Part shown: piece after piece, positions 1-6,255 of the stretch
Layout: every line of letters starts with the position of its first letter
Numbering within the stretch: the stretch's first letter is position 1
Assembly: GCA_023420085.1 (NCBI GenBank)
Contig: JAEZWQ010000051.1
Location: 1 to 15,142, forward strand
Reading direction: 5' to 3'
Source: Bacillota bacterium
Lineage (GTDB): Bacteria > Bacillota > Clostridia > Lachnospirales > Lachnospiraceae
Length of the DNA stretch: 15,142 nt
Position numbers and translations under genes: made by a program
The notes under the pieces: generated by a model
The model's database searches: none
Seen by the model: only the letters and a program-made list of their open reading frames with translations
Told to the model about the DNA's origin: nothing

Positions 1-1
1 G

Positions 2-331
2 GCCTTAGAGGAAGCGAAGAAAGTCCTAGAGGATAAGGATGCAACAAGCGAAGATATAGCAAATGCGAAGAAGAAGCTAGAAGATGCAATGAAGAATCTA
101 AATGGAAAGGGAACAAGACCAACACCAGGAGGAGGAACAGAGCAAGGAGGAAGCGGAGATACAAATAGAGGAGAAACAAATACAAATGAAGTGGTAGAGG
201 AGACAGGAGTAAGAGAAGAGGGCAAAGGAAGTCTACCAAAGACAGGAGTAGGAGTAGGAATCCCAGTTGTATCAGCTATAATCGGAGCAATAGGAGCATT
301 TATCACAAGAAGACGTAAGGACGAAGAATAG
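2..331 (+). CDS. LPXTG-anchored surface protein, C-terminal fragment (5' end outside window)
   Basis: The reading frame is open from base 2, so only the last 109 residues are present. Residues 1-33 form a charged helical segment (ALEEAKKVLEDKDATSEDIA then KKKLEDAM) like the FIVAR-type helical repeats of Gram-positive surface proteins. A Gly/Thr/Asn/Glu-rich linker follows, probably wall-spanning. The sorting signal is complete: LPKTG (bases 233-247), a hydrophobic stretch of about 20 residues, and the tail TRRRKDEE. A class A sortase would be expected to cut between T and G and link the protein to peptidoglycan. GC is about 45% by hand count of the first 180 bases, well above the downstream genes, and the + strand is very purine-rich with nearly all Gly codons GGA. 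The N-terminal function, such as adhesin or enzyme, cannot be seen. Confidence 0.9.
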   Translation, partial: ALEEAKKVLEDKDATSEDIANAKKKLEDAMKNLNGKGTRPTPGGGTEQGGSGDTNRGETNTNEVVEETGVREEGKGSLPKTGVGVGIPVVSAIIGAIGAFITRRRKDEE

Positions 332-360
332 AAACTAAATAATACTTTCCAAACAAACAT

Positions 361-400
361 AACGTAAAGCTCATAGCAGATTAGCTATGAGCTTTATGTT
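361..400 (+). terminator. hairpin terminator after the surface-protein gene
   Basis: Arms of 17 nt (361-377 and 384-400) pair completely with one G:U, around the 6-nt loop AGATTA. The run of T after the stem is poor (it continues AACCATTAAATTT), so it may be a weak or bidirectional terminator. It lies 29 nt past the stop codon. Confidence 0.65.
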
Positions 401-472
401 AACCATTAAATTTAGTAGGGATTATAACTTATAAAACAAAACTATAATATAATAATATTTTAGCATTAGTTA

Positions 473-500
473 TTGAAAATTTGTTAAATCATGGTATAAT
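473..500 (+). promoter_or_regulatory. sigma-A-type promoter for rpsF-ssb-rpsR
   Basis: TTGAAA (473-478), a 16-nt spacer and TATAAT (495-500). A TG at 492-493 makes it an extended -10 (TGGTATAAT). The sequence upstream (421-470) is almost pure A/T and could act as an UP element. Transcription would start near 506, just before the leader hairpin. Confidence 0.75.
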
Positions 501-506
501 AAAAAG

Positions 507-558
507 AACTGCGACAAAATCCTTGCTCCAATAAGGGGCCGCAGAGACCGAAAGGAGG
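507..558 (+). ncRNA. candidate rpsF mRNA leader (S6:S18-binding type)
   Basis: The 5' UTR folds into a bulged hairpin. The outer stem CTGCG (509-513) pairs with CGCAG (540-544), and an inner stem CCTTG (521-525) pairs with TAAGG (532-536). They are separated by an asymmetric internal loop of ACAAAAT against GGC, and a CCG lies at 539-541. In many bacteria the S6:S18 complex represses its own operon through an rpsF-leader hairpin carrying a conserved CCG that mimics the 16S rRNA site. Position and shape fit that element, but I matched it from memory and not with a covariance model. The Shine-Dalgarno AAAGGAGG (551-558) follows directly. Confidence 0.45.
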
Positions 559-562
559 AAAT

Positions 563-850
563 ATGAGAAAGTACGAATTAGCTGTTGTTTTAAACGTGAA
601 GCTAGAAGATGAAGAAAGAGCTGCAGTTATTGAACAGATTAAGGATTATATCACAAGATATAACGGAACTGTTACAGATGTAGATGAGTGGGGTAAGAAA
701 AAACTTGCTTATGAAATCCAAAAAATGAATGAAGCTTATTATTACTTCATCCACTTTGAAGCTGATAACAATTGTGCTGGTCAATTAGAACAAGAACTAA
801 GAATAATGGAGCCTGTTATCAGATATCTTTGCGTAAAACAAGAAGCGTAA
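563..850 (+). CDS. rpsF: 30S ribosomal protein S6
   Basis: S6 binds S18 and the central domain of 16S rRNA in the platform of the small subunit. The 95 residues match the family's usual length. The protein opens with MRKYELAVVL, has the family-typical block DEWGKKKLAYEI near residues 41-52, and follows with the aromatic strand AYYYFIHFEA. It lacks the acidic C-terminal extension seen in some S6 proteins. The ATG is preceded by AAAGGAGG with a 4-nt gap, so the start is secure. It is the first gene of rpsF-ssb-rpsR, a very conserved order, and is probably controlled by the leader just upstream. Confidence 0.97.
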   Translation: MRKYELAVVLNVKLEDEERAAVIEQIKDYITRYNGTVTDVDEWGKKKLAYEIQKMNEAYYYFIHFEADNNCAGQLEQELRIMEPVIRYLCVKQEA

Positions 851-863
851 AGAAAGGGGAAAT

Positions 864-1289
864 ATGAATAAAGTTATTTTAGTAGGAAGATTAGTTAGAG
901 ATCCAGATATTAGATATTCTGCCGGAGATACACCTATCTGTATAGCAAGATACACTTTAGCTGTTGATAGAAGATTTAAGACAAAAGACAATGTGACAGC
1001 AGATTTTATAAGTTGTGTTGCCTTAGGTAAGAGTGGTGAATTTGTTGAGAAATATTTAAGACAAGGTATGAAAATTGGAGTTGTCGGTAGAATAACAACT
1101 GGCAGCTATGAAAAGAATGGACAAAAAATTTATACTACTGAAGTTACTGTTGAAGAACATGAGTTTGTAGAAAGTAAATCTTCTAGTTCAAGTAGCTCAA
1201 ATACTGTTACTAATGAGGTTTTTGAATCTACAGATAATGATGGATTTACTTCTATGGTATCAGGTATAACTGAAGATATACCATTTTAA
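864..1289 (+). CDS. ssb: single-stranded DNA-binding protein
   Basis: SSB coats single-stranded DNA during replication, recombination and repair, and recruits partner proteins through its C-terminal tip. Residues 1 to about 104 form the OB fold, with MNKVILVGRLVRDPDIRY at the start, the central strand ADFISCVALGKSGEFVEKYL, and GRITTGSYEKNGQKIYTTEV. A Ser-rich linker follows (about 105-112 is nearly all Ser), then an acidic region ending in EDIPF, the usual protein-docking tip. At 141 residues it is at the short end of bacterial SSBs because the linker is short. AAGGGGA (854-860) lies 3 nt before the ATG. It sits 13 nt after rpsF, the normal place for the housekeeping copy. Confidence 0.97.
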   Translation: MNKVILVGRLVRDPDIRYSAGDTPICIARYTLAVDRRFKTKDNVTADFISCVALGKSGEFVEKYLRQGMKIGVVGRITTGSYEKNGQKIYTTEVTVEEHEFVESKSSSSSSSNTVTNEVFESTDNDGFTSMVSGITEDIPF

Positions 1290-1304
1290 TATATGGAGGA
1301 AATA

Positions 1305-1553
1305 ATGGCTTATAATAATGATAAAGGATTTTCTAAACGTCCATTAAGACGTAAAAAGAAAATGACATATTTTGATTTTGAGAATGGTCAAGTTGATTAT
1401 AAAGATGTTGCAAAGTTAAAGAAATTTGTTTCTGAAAGAGGGAAAATTTTACCTAGACGTGTTACAGGTGCTTGTGCTAAACATCAAAGAGCAATAACTT
1501 TAGCTGTAAAGAGAGCTAGACACATTGCTTTAATGCCATATACACTTGATTAA
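1305..1553 (+). CDS. rpsR: 30S ribosomal protein S18
   Basis: S18 is the partner of S6 on the 30S platform. The chosen ATG at 1305 gives 82 residues beginning MAYNNDKGFS. GGAGGA (1295-1300) lies 4 nt before it. An in-frame ATG at 1293 overlaps this ribosome binding site and has none of its own, so it was rejected. The family core VDYKDVAKLKKFVSERGKIL and the RRVTGACAKHQR and KRARHIALMPY blocks are intact. The first Cys pair (usually CxxC) of the zinc-binding version is replaced by TYFD at residues 21-24, while C57 and H60 remain, so this copy probably does not bind zinc. It is the last gene before a strong terminator. Confidence 0.96.
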   Translation: MAYNNDKGFSKRPLRRKKKMTYFDFENGQVDYKDVAKLKKFVSERGKILPRRVTGACAKHQRAITLAVKRARHIALMPYTLD

Positions 1554-1598
1554 TTTTGTACTATAGTATTTTTATAATAATAAAATATATAAAACCAT

Positions 1599-1634
1599 AA
1601 AAAGTCGATATACAAACGTATATCGACTTTTTTG
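1599..1634 (+). terminator. intrinsic terminator of rpsF-ssb-rpsR
   Basis: A perfect 15-bp stem (1599-1613 with 1618-1632) has the 4-nt loop AAAC. The 3' arm ends in a T run of six or more, and the 5' arm begins with A's, so it could also work on the opposite strand. Confidence 0.9.
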
Positions 1635-1663
1635 TGATAAATCTATTATTGTATCTTTGCATA

Positions 1664-1672
1664 TGCTATAAT
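1664..1672 (+). promoter_or_regulatory. extended -10 promoter for tal-tkt-HD operon
   Basis: TGCTATAAT is a full extended -10 element (TATAAT at 1667-1672), placed 31 nt before the tal start codon. There is no good -35: TATTAT at 1644-1649 has the right spacing, and TTGTAT at 1649-1654 is too close. Extended -10 promoters often do without a -35. Confidence 0.6.
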
Positions 1673-1703
1673 AATACTATGTGATTTACATAAGGAGGAG
1701 TTT

Positions 1704-2357
1704 ATGAAGTTTTTTATTGATACAGCAAATGTTGAGCATATTAGAAAAGCGAATGATTTAGGAGTTATTTGTGGGGTAACTACAAATCCTTCATTGATTG
1801 CTAAAGAAGGAAGAGACTTTGTTGAAGTAATAAAGGAAATCACTGAAATTGTTGATGGGCCAATTAGTGGAGAAGTTAAAGCAACTACTGAAAAGGCAGA
1901 AGATATGATTGCTGAAGGTAGAGAAATAGCAAAAATACATAAGAATATGGTAGTAAAAATACCAATGACTATGGAAGGACTAAAAGCTGTTAAGGTGCTT
2001 TCTAAAGAAGGAATTAAGACAAATGTTACATTAGTATTTACAGCAAATCAAGCTTTATTGGCTGCAAAAGCTGGAGCAACTTATGTATCACCATTTGTTG
2101 GTAGACTTGATGATATTTCTGAGGATGGAAGCGAACTTATAAATACTATCGTTGAAATATTTGATATATATGGATTTGATACTGAAATAATAGCTGCTAG
2201 TATTAGAACACCAAAGCATGTAACTGAATGTGCTTTAGCAGGAGCGCATATTGCGACTGTACCTTACAGCGTTATTGAACAAATGTTTAAACATCCACTA
2301 ACTGTGGAAGGAATTGAAAAATTTAAAAAAGATTATTTAGCAGTATTTGGAGAATAA
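1704..2357 (+). CDS. tal: transaldolase, small TalC/FSA-type subfamily
   Basis: This enzyme moves a dihydroxyacetone unit between sugar phosphates (sedoheptulose-7-P plus glyceraldehyde-3-P to erythrose-4-P plus fructose-6-P) in the non-oxidative pentose phosphate pathway. The 217-residue length is typical of the single-domain TIM-barrel subfamily shared with fructose-6-phosphate aldolase (FSA). D6 in FIDTAN, TTNPSL (26-31) and the Schiff-base lysine K85 in VVKIPMT are in place. Residue 131 is Phe (SPFVGRLDD), where E. coli FSA has Tyr131. In E. coli TalB, changing the equivalent Phe to Tyr confers FSA activity, so Phe here favours true transaldolase activity. AAGGAGG (1692-1698) precedes the ATG by 5 nt. 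It lies one nucleotide before transketolase, its pathway partner. Confidence 0.93.
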   Translation: MKFFIDTANVEHIRKANDLGVICGVTTNPSLIAKEGRDFVEVIKEITEIVDGPISGEVKATTEKAEDMIAEGREIAKIHKNMVVKIPMTMEGLKAVKVLSKEGIKTNVTLVFTANQALLAAKAGATYVSPFVGRLDDISEDGSELINTIVEIFDIYGFDTEIIAASIRTPKHVTECALAGAHIATVPYSVIEQMFKHPLTVEGIEKFKKDYLAVFGE

Positions 2358-2358
2358 A

Positions 2359-4335
2359 ATGGAGAGAATAGAACAAAAAGCAGTTGATGCACTAAGAATA
2401 TTATCAGTTGATCAGGTTCAAAAAGCTAATTCAGGACACCCTGGATTACCACTTGGAGCCGCTCCTATTGTTTATGAATTATTTGCCAAACATATGAAAC
2501 ATGTACCATCATCACCAAATTGGAAAAATAGAGATAGATTTATACTATCTGCTGGTCATGGTTCTGCTCTGTTGTATTCATTATTACATATGTTTGGTTA
2601 TGGTAGTTTATCATTAGAAGATTTAAAAAATTTTAGACAATTAGATTCTAAAACACCTGGCCATCCAGAATATGGACATACTGTTGGTGTTGAGGCTACT
2701 ACAGGTCCTCTTGGTGCAGGTATGGGTATGGCTGTAGGTATGGCAATAGCAGAAGCTCATTTAGAAGAAGTATTTAATAGAGATAGTTATAATATTGTTG
2801 ATCACTATACTTATGTATTAGGTGGTGATGGATGCTTAATGGAAGGTATATCTTCTGAGGCGTTTTCTCTTGCAGGAACATTAAAGCTTGGAAAATTAAT
2901 TGTATTATATGATTCAAATAATATTTCAATAGAGGGATCTACAGATATAGCGTTTACAGAAGATGTATGCAAGAGGATGGAAGCGTTTGGATTCCAGGTA
3001 TTAACAGTAGATAATGCTAATGACATAGATGCATTGGGAAAAGCTATTGAAGAGGCAAAATCTGATAAAAATAGACCATCTTTTATTGAAATTAAAAGTG
3101 TTATTGGATACGGTTCGCCTGTTGAGGGGAAAGCAAAAGCTCATGGGGAACCATTAGGGGCTGATAACGTTAATGAACTACGAAAAAATTTAGACTGGAA
3201 TAACTCTAATGCATTTGAGATAGATAAGGAAATTTATGAACACTATAAATGCATTGCTGATAAAAATAAGAAATTTGAATCTGATTGGGATGAACTATTT
3301 GCTAGATATTCAAAAGAATATCCTGAATTAGCTAAATTATGGGATAAGTATCATAATAATATCACTGAAGAAATATTTGAAGAAAGTTTTTATAAAAATG
3401 CTGATAAATCTCAAGCTACAAGAGCAAGTAGTGGAGAAATAATTCAAGAATTAAATAAAATAATTCCTAATTTGATGGGAGGTTCAGCAGATCTTGCACC
3501 TTCTAATAAATCTTTTATTGATGGAGAAGGTTCATTTAGTGCTGAAAATAGATCAGGCAAAAATATTCACTATGGTGTACGTGAATTAGCTATGGCTGCA
3601 ATAGGTAATGGTATATTATTACACGGTGGAATTAGAACATTTGTTTCTACATTCTTTGTATTTGCAGATTATTTAAAACCAATGGCTAGATTGTCTGCTC
3701 TTATGAATATACCTCAAGTATATGTACTTACTCATGATAGTATAGGTGTTGGTGAAGACGGACCAACTCATGAACCAATTGAACAATTAAGTATGTTAAG
3801 GGCAATGCCTAACTTCTATACATTTAGACCAGCTGATAGATTTGAAACAGCTTGTGCATGGAAGTTTGCTATGACAAAAAATAATGCTCCTTCTGCTTTG
3901 GTTTTAACAAGACAAAACTTATCTCAAAATCCTCAATCTTCTCTAGAAGCATTAAAAGGAGGATATGTTTTAATTGATAGTAACAAAGAAGTTGCAGATG
4001 GTATACTTATTGCATCTGGATCTGAGGTAGAATTAGCTATAAAAGCTAGAGAGGAATTACTGAAAGATAATATTGATGTAAGAGTTGTAAGTATGCCTTG
4101 TATGGAACTTTTTGAAGAGCAAACATGTGAGTATAAAAAGTCTGTGCTTCCTTGTGACGTTAAAAAGAGAGTATCAATTGAAGCAGGTGCTACATTACCT
4201 TGGGGTAAATATGTAGGTCTTGAAGGAAAATCAATTGGTATGACAACTTTTGGAGCATCAGCACCAGCAGATAAGTTATTTGAAAAATTTGGATTTACTG
4301 TTGAAAATATAGTTAAGGTATTTAAAACTTTATAA
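2359..4335 (+). CDS. tkt: transketolase
   Basis: Transketolase transfers two-carbon units between ketose and aldose phosphates with thiamine diphosphate and a divalent metal. The chosen ATG gives 658 residues, normal for the full-length bacterial enzyme. GGAG (2349-2352) lies 6 nt upstream. A TTG at 2347 is in frame but lacks a binding site. Visible motifs are NSGHPG (24-29), the metal/ThDP motif starting GDG (156-158) and ending NN (187-188), GGSADL (374-379) at the start of the Pyr domain, the catalytic Glu in GVRE (E409), and THDSIGVGEDGPTHEP (458-473). The C-terminal domain ends with the normal GASAPADKLFEKFG block. It starts one base after the tal stop codon, so the two are surely co-transcribed and probably translationally coupled. 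No key residue is missing. Confidence 0.97.
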   Translation: MERIEQKAVDALRILSVDQVQKANSGHPGLPLGAAPIVYELFAKHMKHVPSSPNWKNRDRFILSAGHGSALLYSLLHMFGYGSLSLEDLKNFRQLDSKTPGHPEYGHTVGVEATTGPLGAGMGMAVGMAIAEAHLEEVFNRDSYNIVDHYTYVLGGDGCLMEGISSEAFSLAGTLKLGKLIVLYDSNNISIEGSTDIAFTEDVCKRMEAFGFQVLTVDNANDIDALGKAIEEAKSDKNRPSFIEIKSVIGYGSPVEGKAKAHGEPLGADNVNELRKNLDWNNSNAFEIDKEIYEHYKCIADKNKKFESDWDELFARYSKEYPELAKLWDKYHNNITEEIFEESFYKNADKSQATRASSGEIIQELNKIIPNLMGGSADLAPSNKSFIDGEGSFSAENRSGKNIHYGVRELAMAAIGNGILLHGGIRTFVSTFFVFADYLKPMARLSALMNIPQVYVLTHDSIGVGEDGPTHEPIEQLSMLRAMPNFYTFRPADRFETACAWKFAMTKNNAPSALVLTRQNLSQNPQSSLEALKGGYVLIDSNKEVADGILIASGSEVELAIKAREELLKDNIDVRVVSMPCMELFEEQTCEYKKSVLPCDVKKRVSIEAGATLPWGKYVGLEGKSIGMTTFGASAPADKLFEKFGFTVENIVKVFKTL

Positions 4336-4832
4336 TGATAAGACTAACTTGTTTTAGAAAGCCAATTAGAGATAAACGTTTTATTAAGATTATAATGCCT
4401 ATACTTGAGAATAAAGAAATCCTTAAAATGAAAGATTTTATACAGCATGGTAAAACATCTACTTTAGAACATTGTGTAAATGTTGCATATATTTCGTATA
4501 AGATATGTAGACTTTTTAAACTTGATTATAAGAGTATGACTCGTGCCGCGTTAATGCATGATATGTATTTATATGATTGGCATGATGACATACCAGAAGA
4601 AATTGATAAATTAGGCAAACATGCATTTTATCATCCTAAGGTTGCTTTATCTAATGCAATAAGGAATTTCAAACTTAACAAGAAGGAAAGAGACATAATA
4701 ATGAGACATATGTGGCCTGTTACCATTATTCCTCCTAAAACGAGTGAAGGATGGATAATAGTTATAGTAGATAAGTATTGTGCAATATATGAATTTTTCT
4801 TAGACTTGAATAAAAAATATTTTAGACATTAA
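4335..4832 (+). CDS. HD-domain phosphohydrolase-like protein, function unknown
   Basis: The 165-residue protein has an HD-superfamily metal-binding set: H46 (TLEHCVNVA), the HD pair H75-D76 (AALMHDMYLYD), H96 and H100 (KHAFYHP), H125 (RHMW) and D146 (VDKYCA). HD proteins of this size are usually metal-dependent phosphohydrolases acting on nucleotides or other phosphate compounds. The extra histidines suggest a two-metal site, but the substrate cannot be read from the sequence. Its ATG overlaps the tkt stop codon by one base (TAATG), and no good Shine-Dalgarno is seen, so it probably depends on translation of tkt. This coupling hints at a role linked to sugar-phosphate metabolism. It has no membrane segment or signal peptide. 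Confidence 0.8.
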   Translation: MIRLTCFRKPIRDKRFIKIIMPILENKEILKMKDFIQHGKTSTLEHCVNVAYISYKICRLFKLDYKSMTRAALMHDMYLYDWHDDIPEEIDKLGKHAFYHPKVALSNAIRNFKLNKKERDIIMRHMWPVTIIPPKTSEGWIIVIVDKYCAIYEFFLDLNKKYFRH

Positions 4833-4840
4833 TGACTATT

Positions 4841-4904
4841 GAGTACATATTTAGCAGATATGGGATCATCCAGATTATTTGCTTTATATGTACTCTATTT
4901 TGTT
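4841..4904 (+). terminator. long hairpin terminator after the tal-tkt-HD operon
   Basis: The outer arms 4841-4850 (GAGTACATAT) and 4886-4895 pair perfectly. After a TT/TTT internal loop, AGCA (4853-4856) pairs with TGCT (4880-4883), leaving a 23-nt apical region. The stem is followed by TATTTTGTTTT. The stem is longer and looser than the other terminators here, so another RNA role is possible. Confidence 0.6.
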
Positions 4905-4911
4905 TTATAAT
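4883..4911 (+). promoter_or_regulatory. possible promoter for the rbfA operon
   Basis: A consensus TATAAT (4906-4911) lies 50 nt before rbfA, with TTTATA (4883-4888) at 17-nt spacing as a poor -35. The -35 overlaps the 3' arm of the preceding hairpin. The region is A/T-rich, so chance matches are likely. Confidence 0.3.
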
Positions 4912-4961
4912 ATATGTAATAAGACTATTAAAAATATATCTAAATTATTAGAAAGGCAGTT

Positions 4962-5336
4962 ATGCAAAAGAAAAATATAAAAAAAACTAGAATAAATAAT
5001 GAAGTAAAAAGAGCATTATCTACTATATTAGAAAATGATATACACGATATTAGAATTTCACCTATGACATCTATTATGGAAACACAGGTCACACAAGATT
5101 TAAAATTTTGTAAGGTTATAGTTTCGGTACTTGGAAGTGAGGATGAAATTAATTCTACAAAAGAAGGTCTTGAATCTGCAAGAGGTTTTATGCGAAGTAG
5201 ATTAGCAAAGTTATTAAATCTTAGAAATACACCTGAGTTAAATTTTGTTATGAGTGATTCAATTGATTATGCTATAAAAATGTCAAGTTTAATTGATGAG
5301 GTTATTAAAAATGATGAATCTAATAGACGAGATTAA
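4962..5336 (+). CDS. rbfA: ribosome-binding factor A
   Basis: RbfA is a small KH-fold factor that binds the immature 30S subunit and helps 16S rRNA 5'-end maturation. The 124 residues match the family: an N-terminal helix (TRINNEVKRALSTILENDI), the strand block ISPMTSIMETQVTQDLKFCK then VIVSVLG, the helix KEGLESARGFMRSRLAKLL, and the closing TPELNFVMSDSID block. GAAAGG (4951-4956) lies 5 nt before the ATG. In most Bacillota rbfA follows nusA-infB. Here the upstream neighbour is an unrelated metabolic operon, so the cluster is rearranged. Its 3' end overlaps nrnA. Confidence 0.95.
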   Translation: MQKKNIKKTRINNEVKRALSTILENDIHDIRISPMTSIMETQVTQDLKFCKVIVSVLGSEDEINSTKEGLESARGFMRSRLAKLLNLRNTPELNFVMSDSIDYAIKMSSLIDEVIKNDESNRRD

Positions 5337-6255
5337 GGATGCAAAAACCATTGCTATTATTGGTCATGTGAGACCTGATGGTGATTGTATTGGATCTACC
5401 ACAGCCCTTTATAAATATATAAATAATTATTCTAAAGAAATTAGTATAGATCTAGTTTTAGATGATTTTAGAAATGTTTATTCTCAGATAAGCGTAGTAG
5501 ATTGTATAAGGAATCAACCAAAATATAAAAACCATGATGTATGTTTTTGTCTAGATTGTGGTGCACTTGAAAGGCTTGGTAGATTTGCCTATATTTTCAA
5601 TAATGCAAAAAAGAGGATAGTTATAGATCATCATGTAACAACGAAAGATTTTGGTGATATAACACTAGTAGATCATACTAAAAGTTCAACATGCGAGTAT
5701 TTATATAATTTTCTTGATAAAAAACTTATTGATAAGGATGTTGCTTCATCATTATTTACAGGATTAATATCTGATACGGGAGTTTTTAGATATAGTTGTA
5801 CTTCGCCTAGTAGTTTCAAGATGGCATCTGAGCTTATGGAATATGGTATAAATAATTGCAGAATAATAGAAGAAAGTTTCTATTCTAGGACTTATAAATC
5901 AAGTAAATTTTTGGCAAAATGTATAATAGATTCAAAACTTATATTTGATGATAAAGTCATATATACTATAGCAACAAAAAATAGTATGAAAGAGATAGGC
6001 ATTACCAATACCGATATTGAAGGAGTAGTTGAAATATTAAGAGACACCGACTCTGTTGATGTTGCTATATTTGCTTATGAGATTGAAGAGGATAGATATA
6101 AATTAAGTTTGCGATCAAAATCTATTGTCGATGTAAGCAAGGTATGTGCTTCATTTGGAGGCGGAGGCCATGTTAGAGCTGCTGGTTGTACTCTTATTGG
6201 TAAGTTTGAAGAATTGTTTAGTAACGTATTAGATGAGGTCAAAAAACAGCTATGA
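5311..6255 (+). CDS. nrnA: DHH/DHHA1 phosphoesterase, NrnA-type (nanoRNase / pAp phosphatase)
   Basis: NrnA-type enzymes degrade very short RNAs and dephosphorylate 3'-phosphoadenosine 5'-phosphate in the cytoplasm. With the ATG at 5311 the protein has 314 residues. Metal-binding motifs are GHVRPDGD (H19, D23, D25), the Asp in CLDCGALERLG (D82), DHH (106-108) and the Asp in ISDTGVF (D155). The C-terminal DHHA1 motif GGGGHVRAAG is at 283-292. GAGG (5298-5301) precedes the chosen start by 9 nt. ATG 5314, ATG 5296 and TTG 5293 are alternatives, and alignment of MNLIDEIKDAKTIAI with family N-termini favours 5311 or 5314. It overlaps the end of rbfA by about 26 nt, and its stop overlaps the truB start. 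A c-di-AMP-type GdpP function is unlikely because the PAS, GGDEF and membrane parts are absent. Confidence 0.92.
   Translation: MMNLIDEIKDAKTIAIIGHVRPDGDCIGSTTALYKYINNYSKEISIDLVLDDFRNVYSQISVVDCIRNQPKYKNHDVCFCLDCGALERLGRFAYIFNNAKKRIVIDHHVTTKDFGDITLVDHTKSSTCEYLYNFLDKKLIDKDVASSLFTGLISDTGVFRYSCTSPSSFKMASELMEYGINNCRIIEESFYSRTYKSSKFLAKCIIDSKLIFDDKVIYTIATKNSMKEIGITNTDIEGVVEILRDTDSVDVAIFAYEIEEDRYKLSLRSKSIVDVSKVCASFGGGGHVRAAGCTLIGKFEELFSNVLDEVKKQL

Noticed and set aside
1171..1211. AGT/TCA-rich stretch in ssb as a DNA repeat
   Set aside because: It is the poly-Ser linker typical of SSB proteins, using mixed Ser codons.
1293..1304. Upstream ATG at 1293 as the rpsR start
   Set aside because: It overlaps the ribosome binding site GGAGGA of the ATG at 1305, has none of its own, and adds four residues not typical of S18.
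2347..2358. TTG at 2347 as the tkt start, overlapping the end of tal
   Set aside because: No ribosome binding site precedes it, while ATG 2359 has GGAG at a 6-nt gap.
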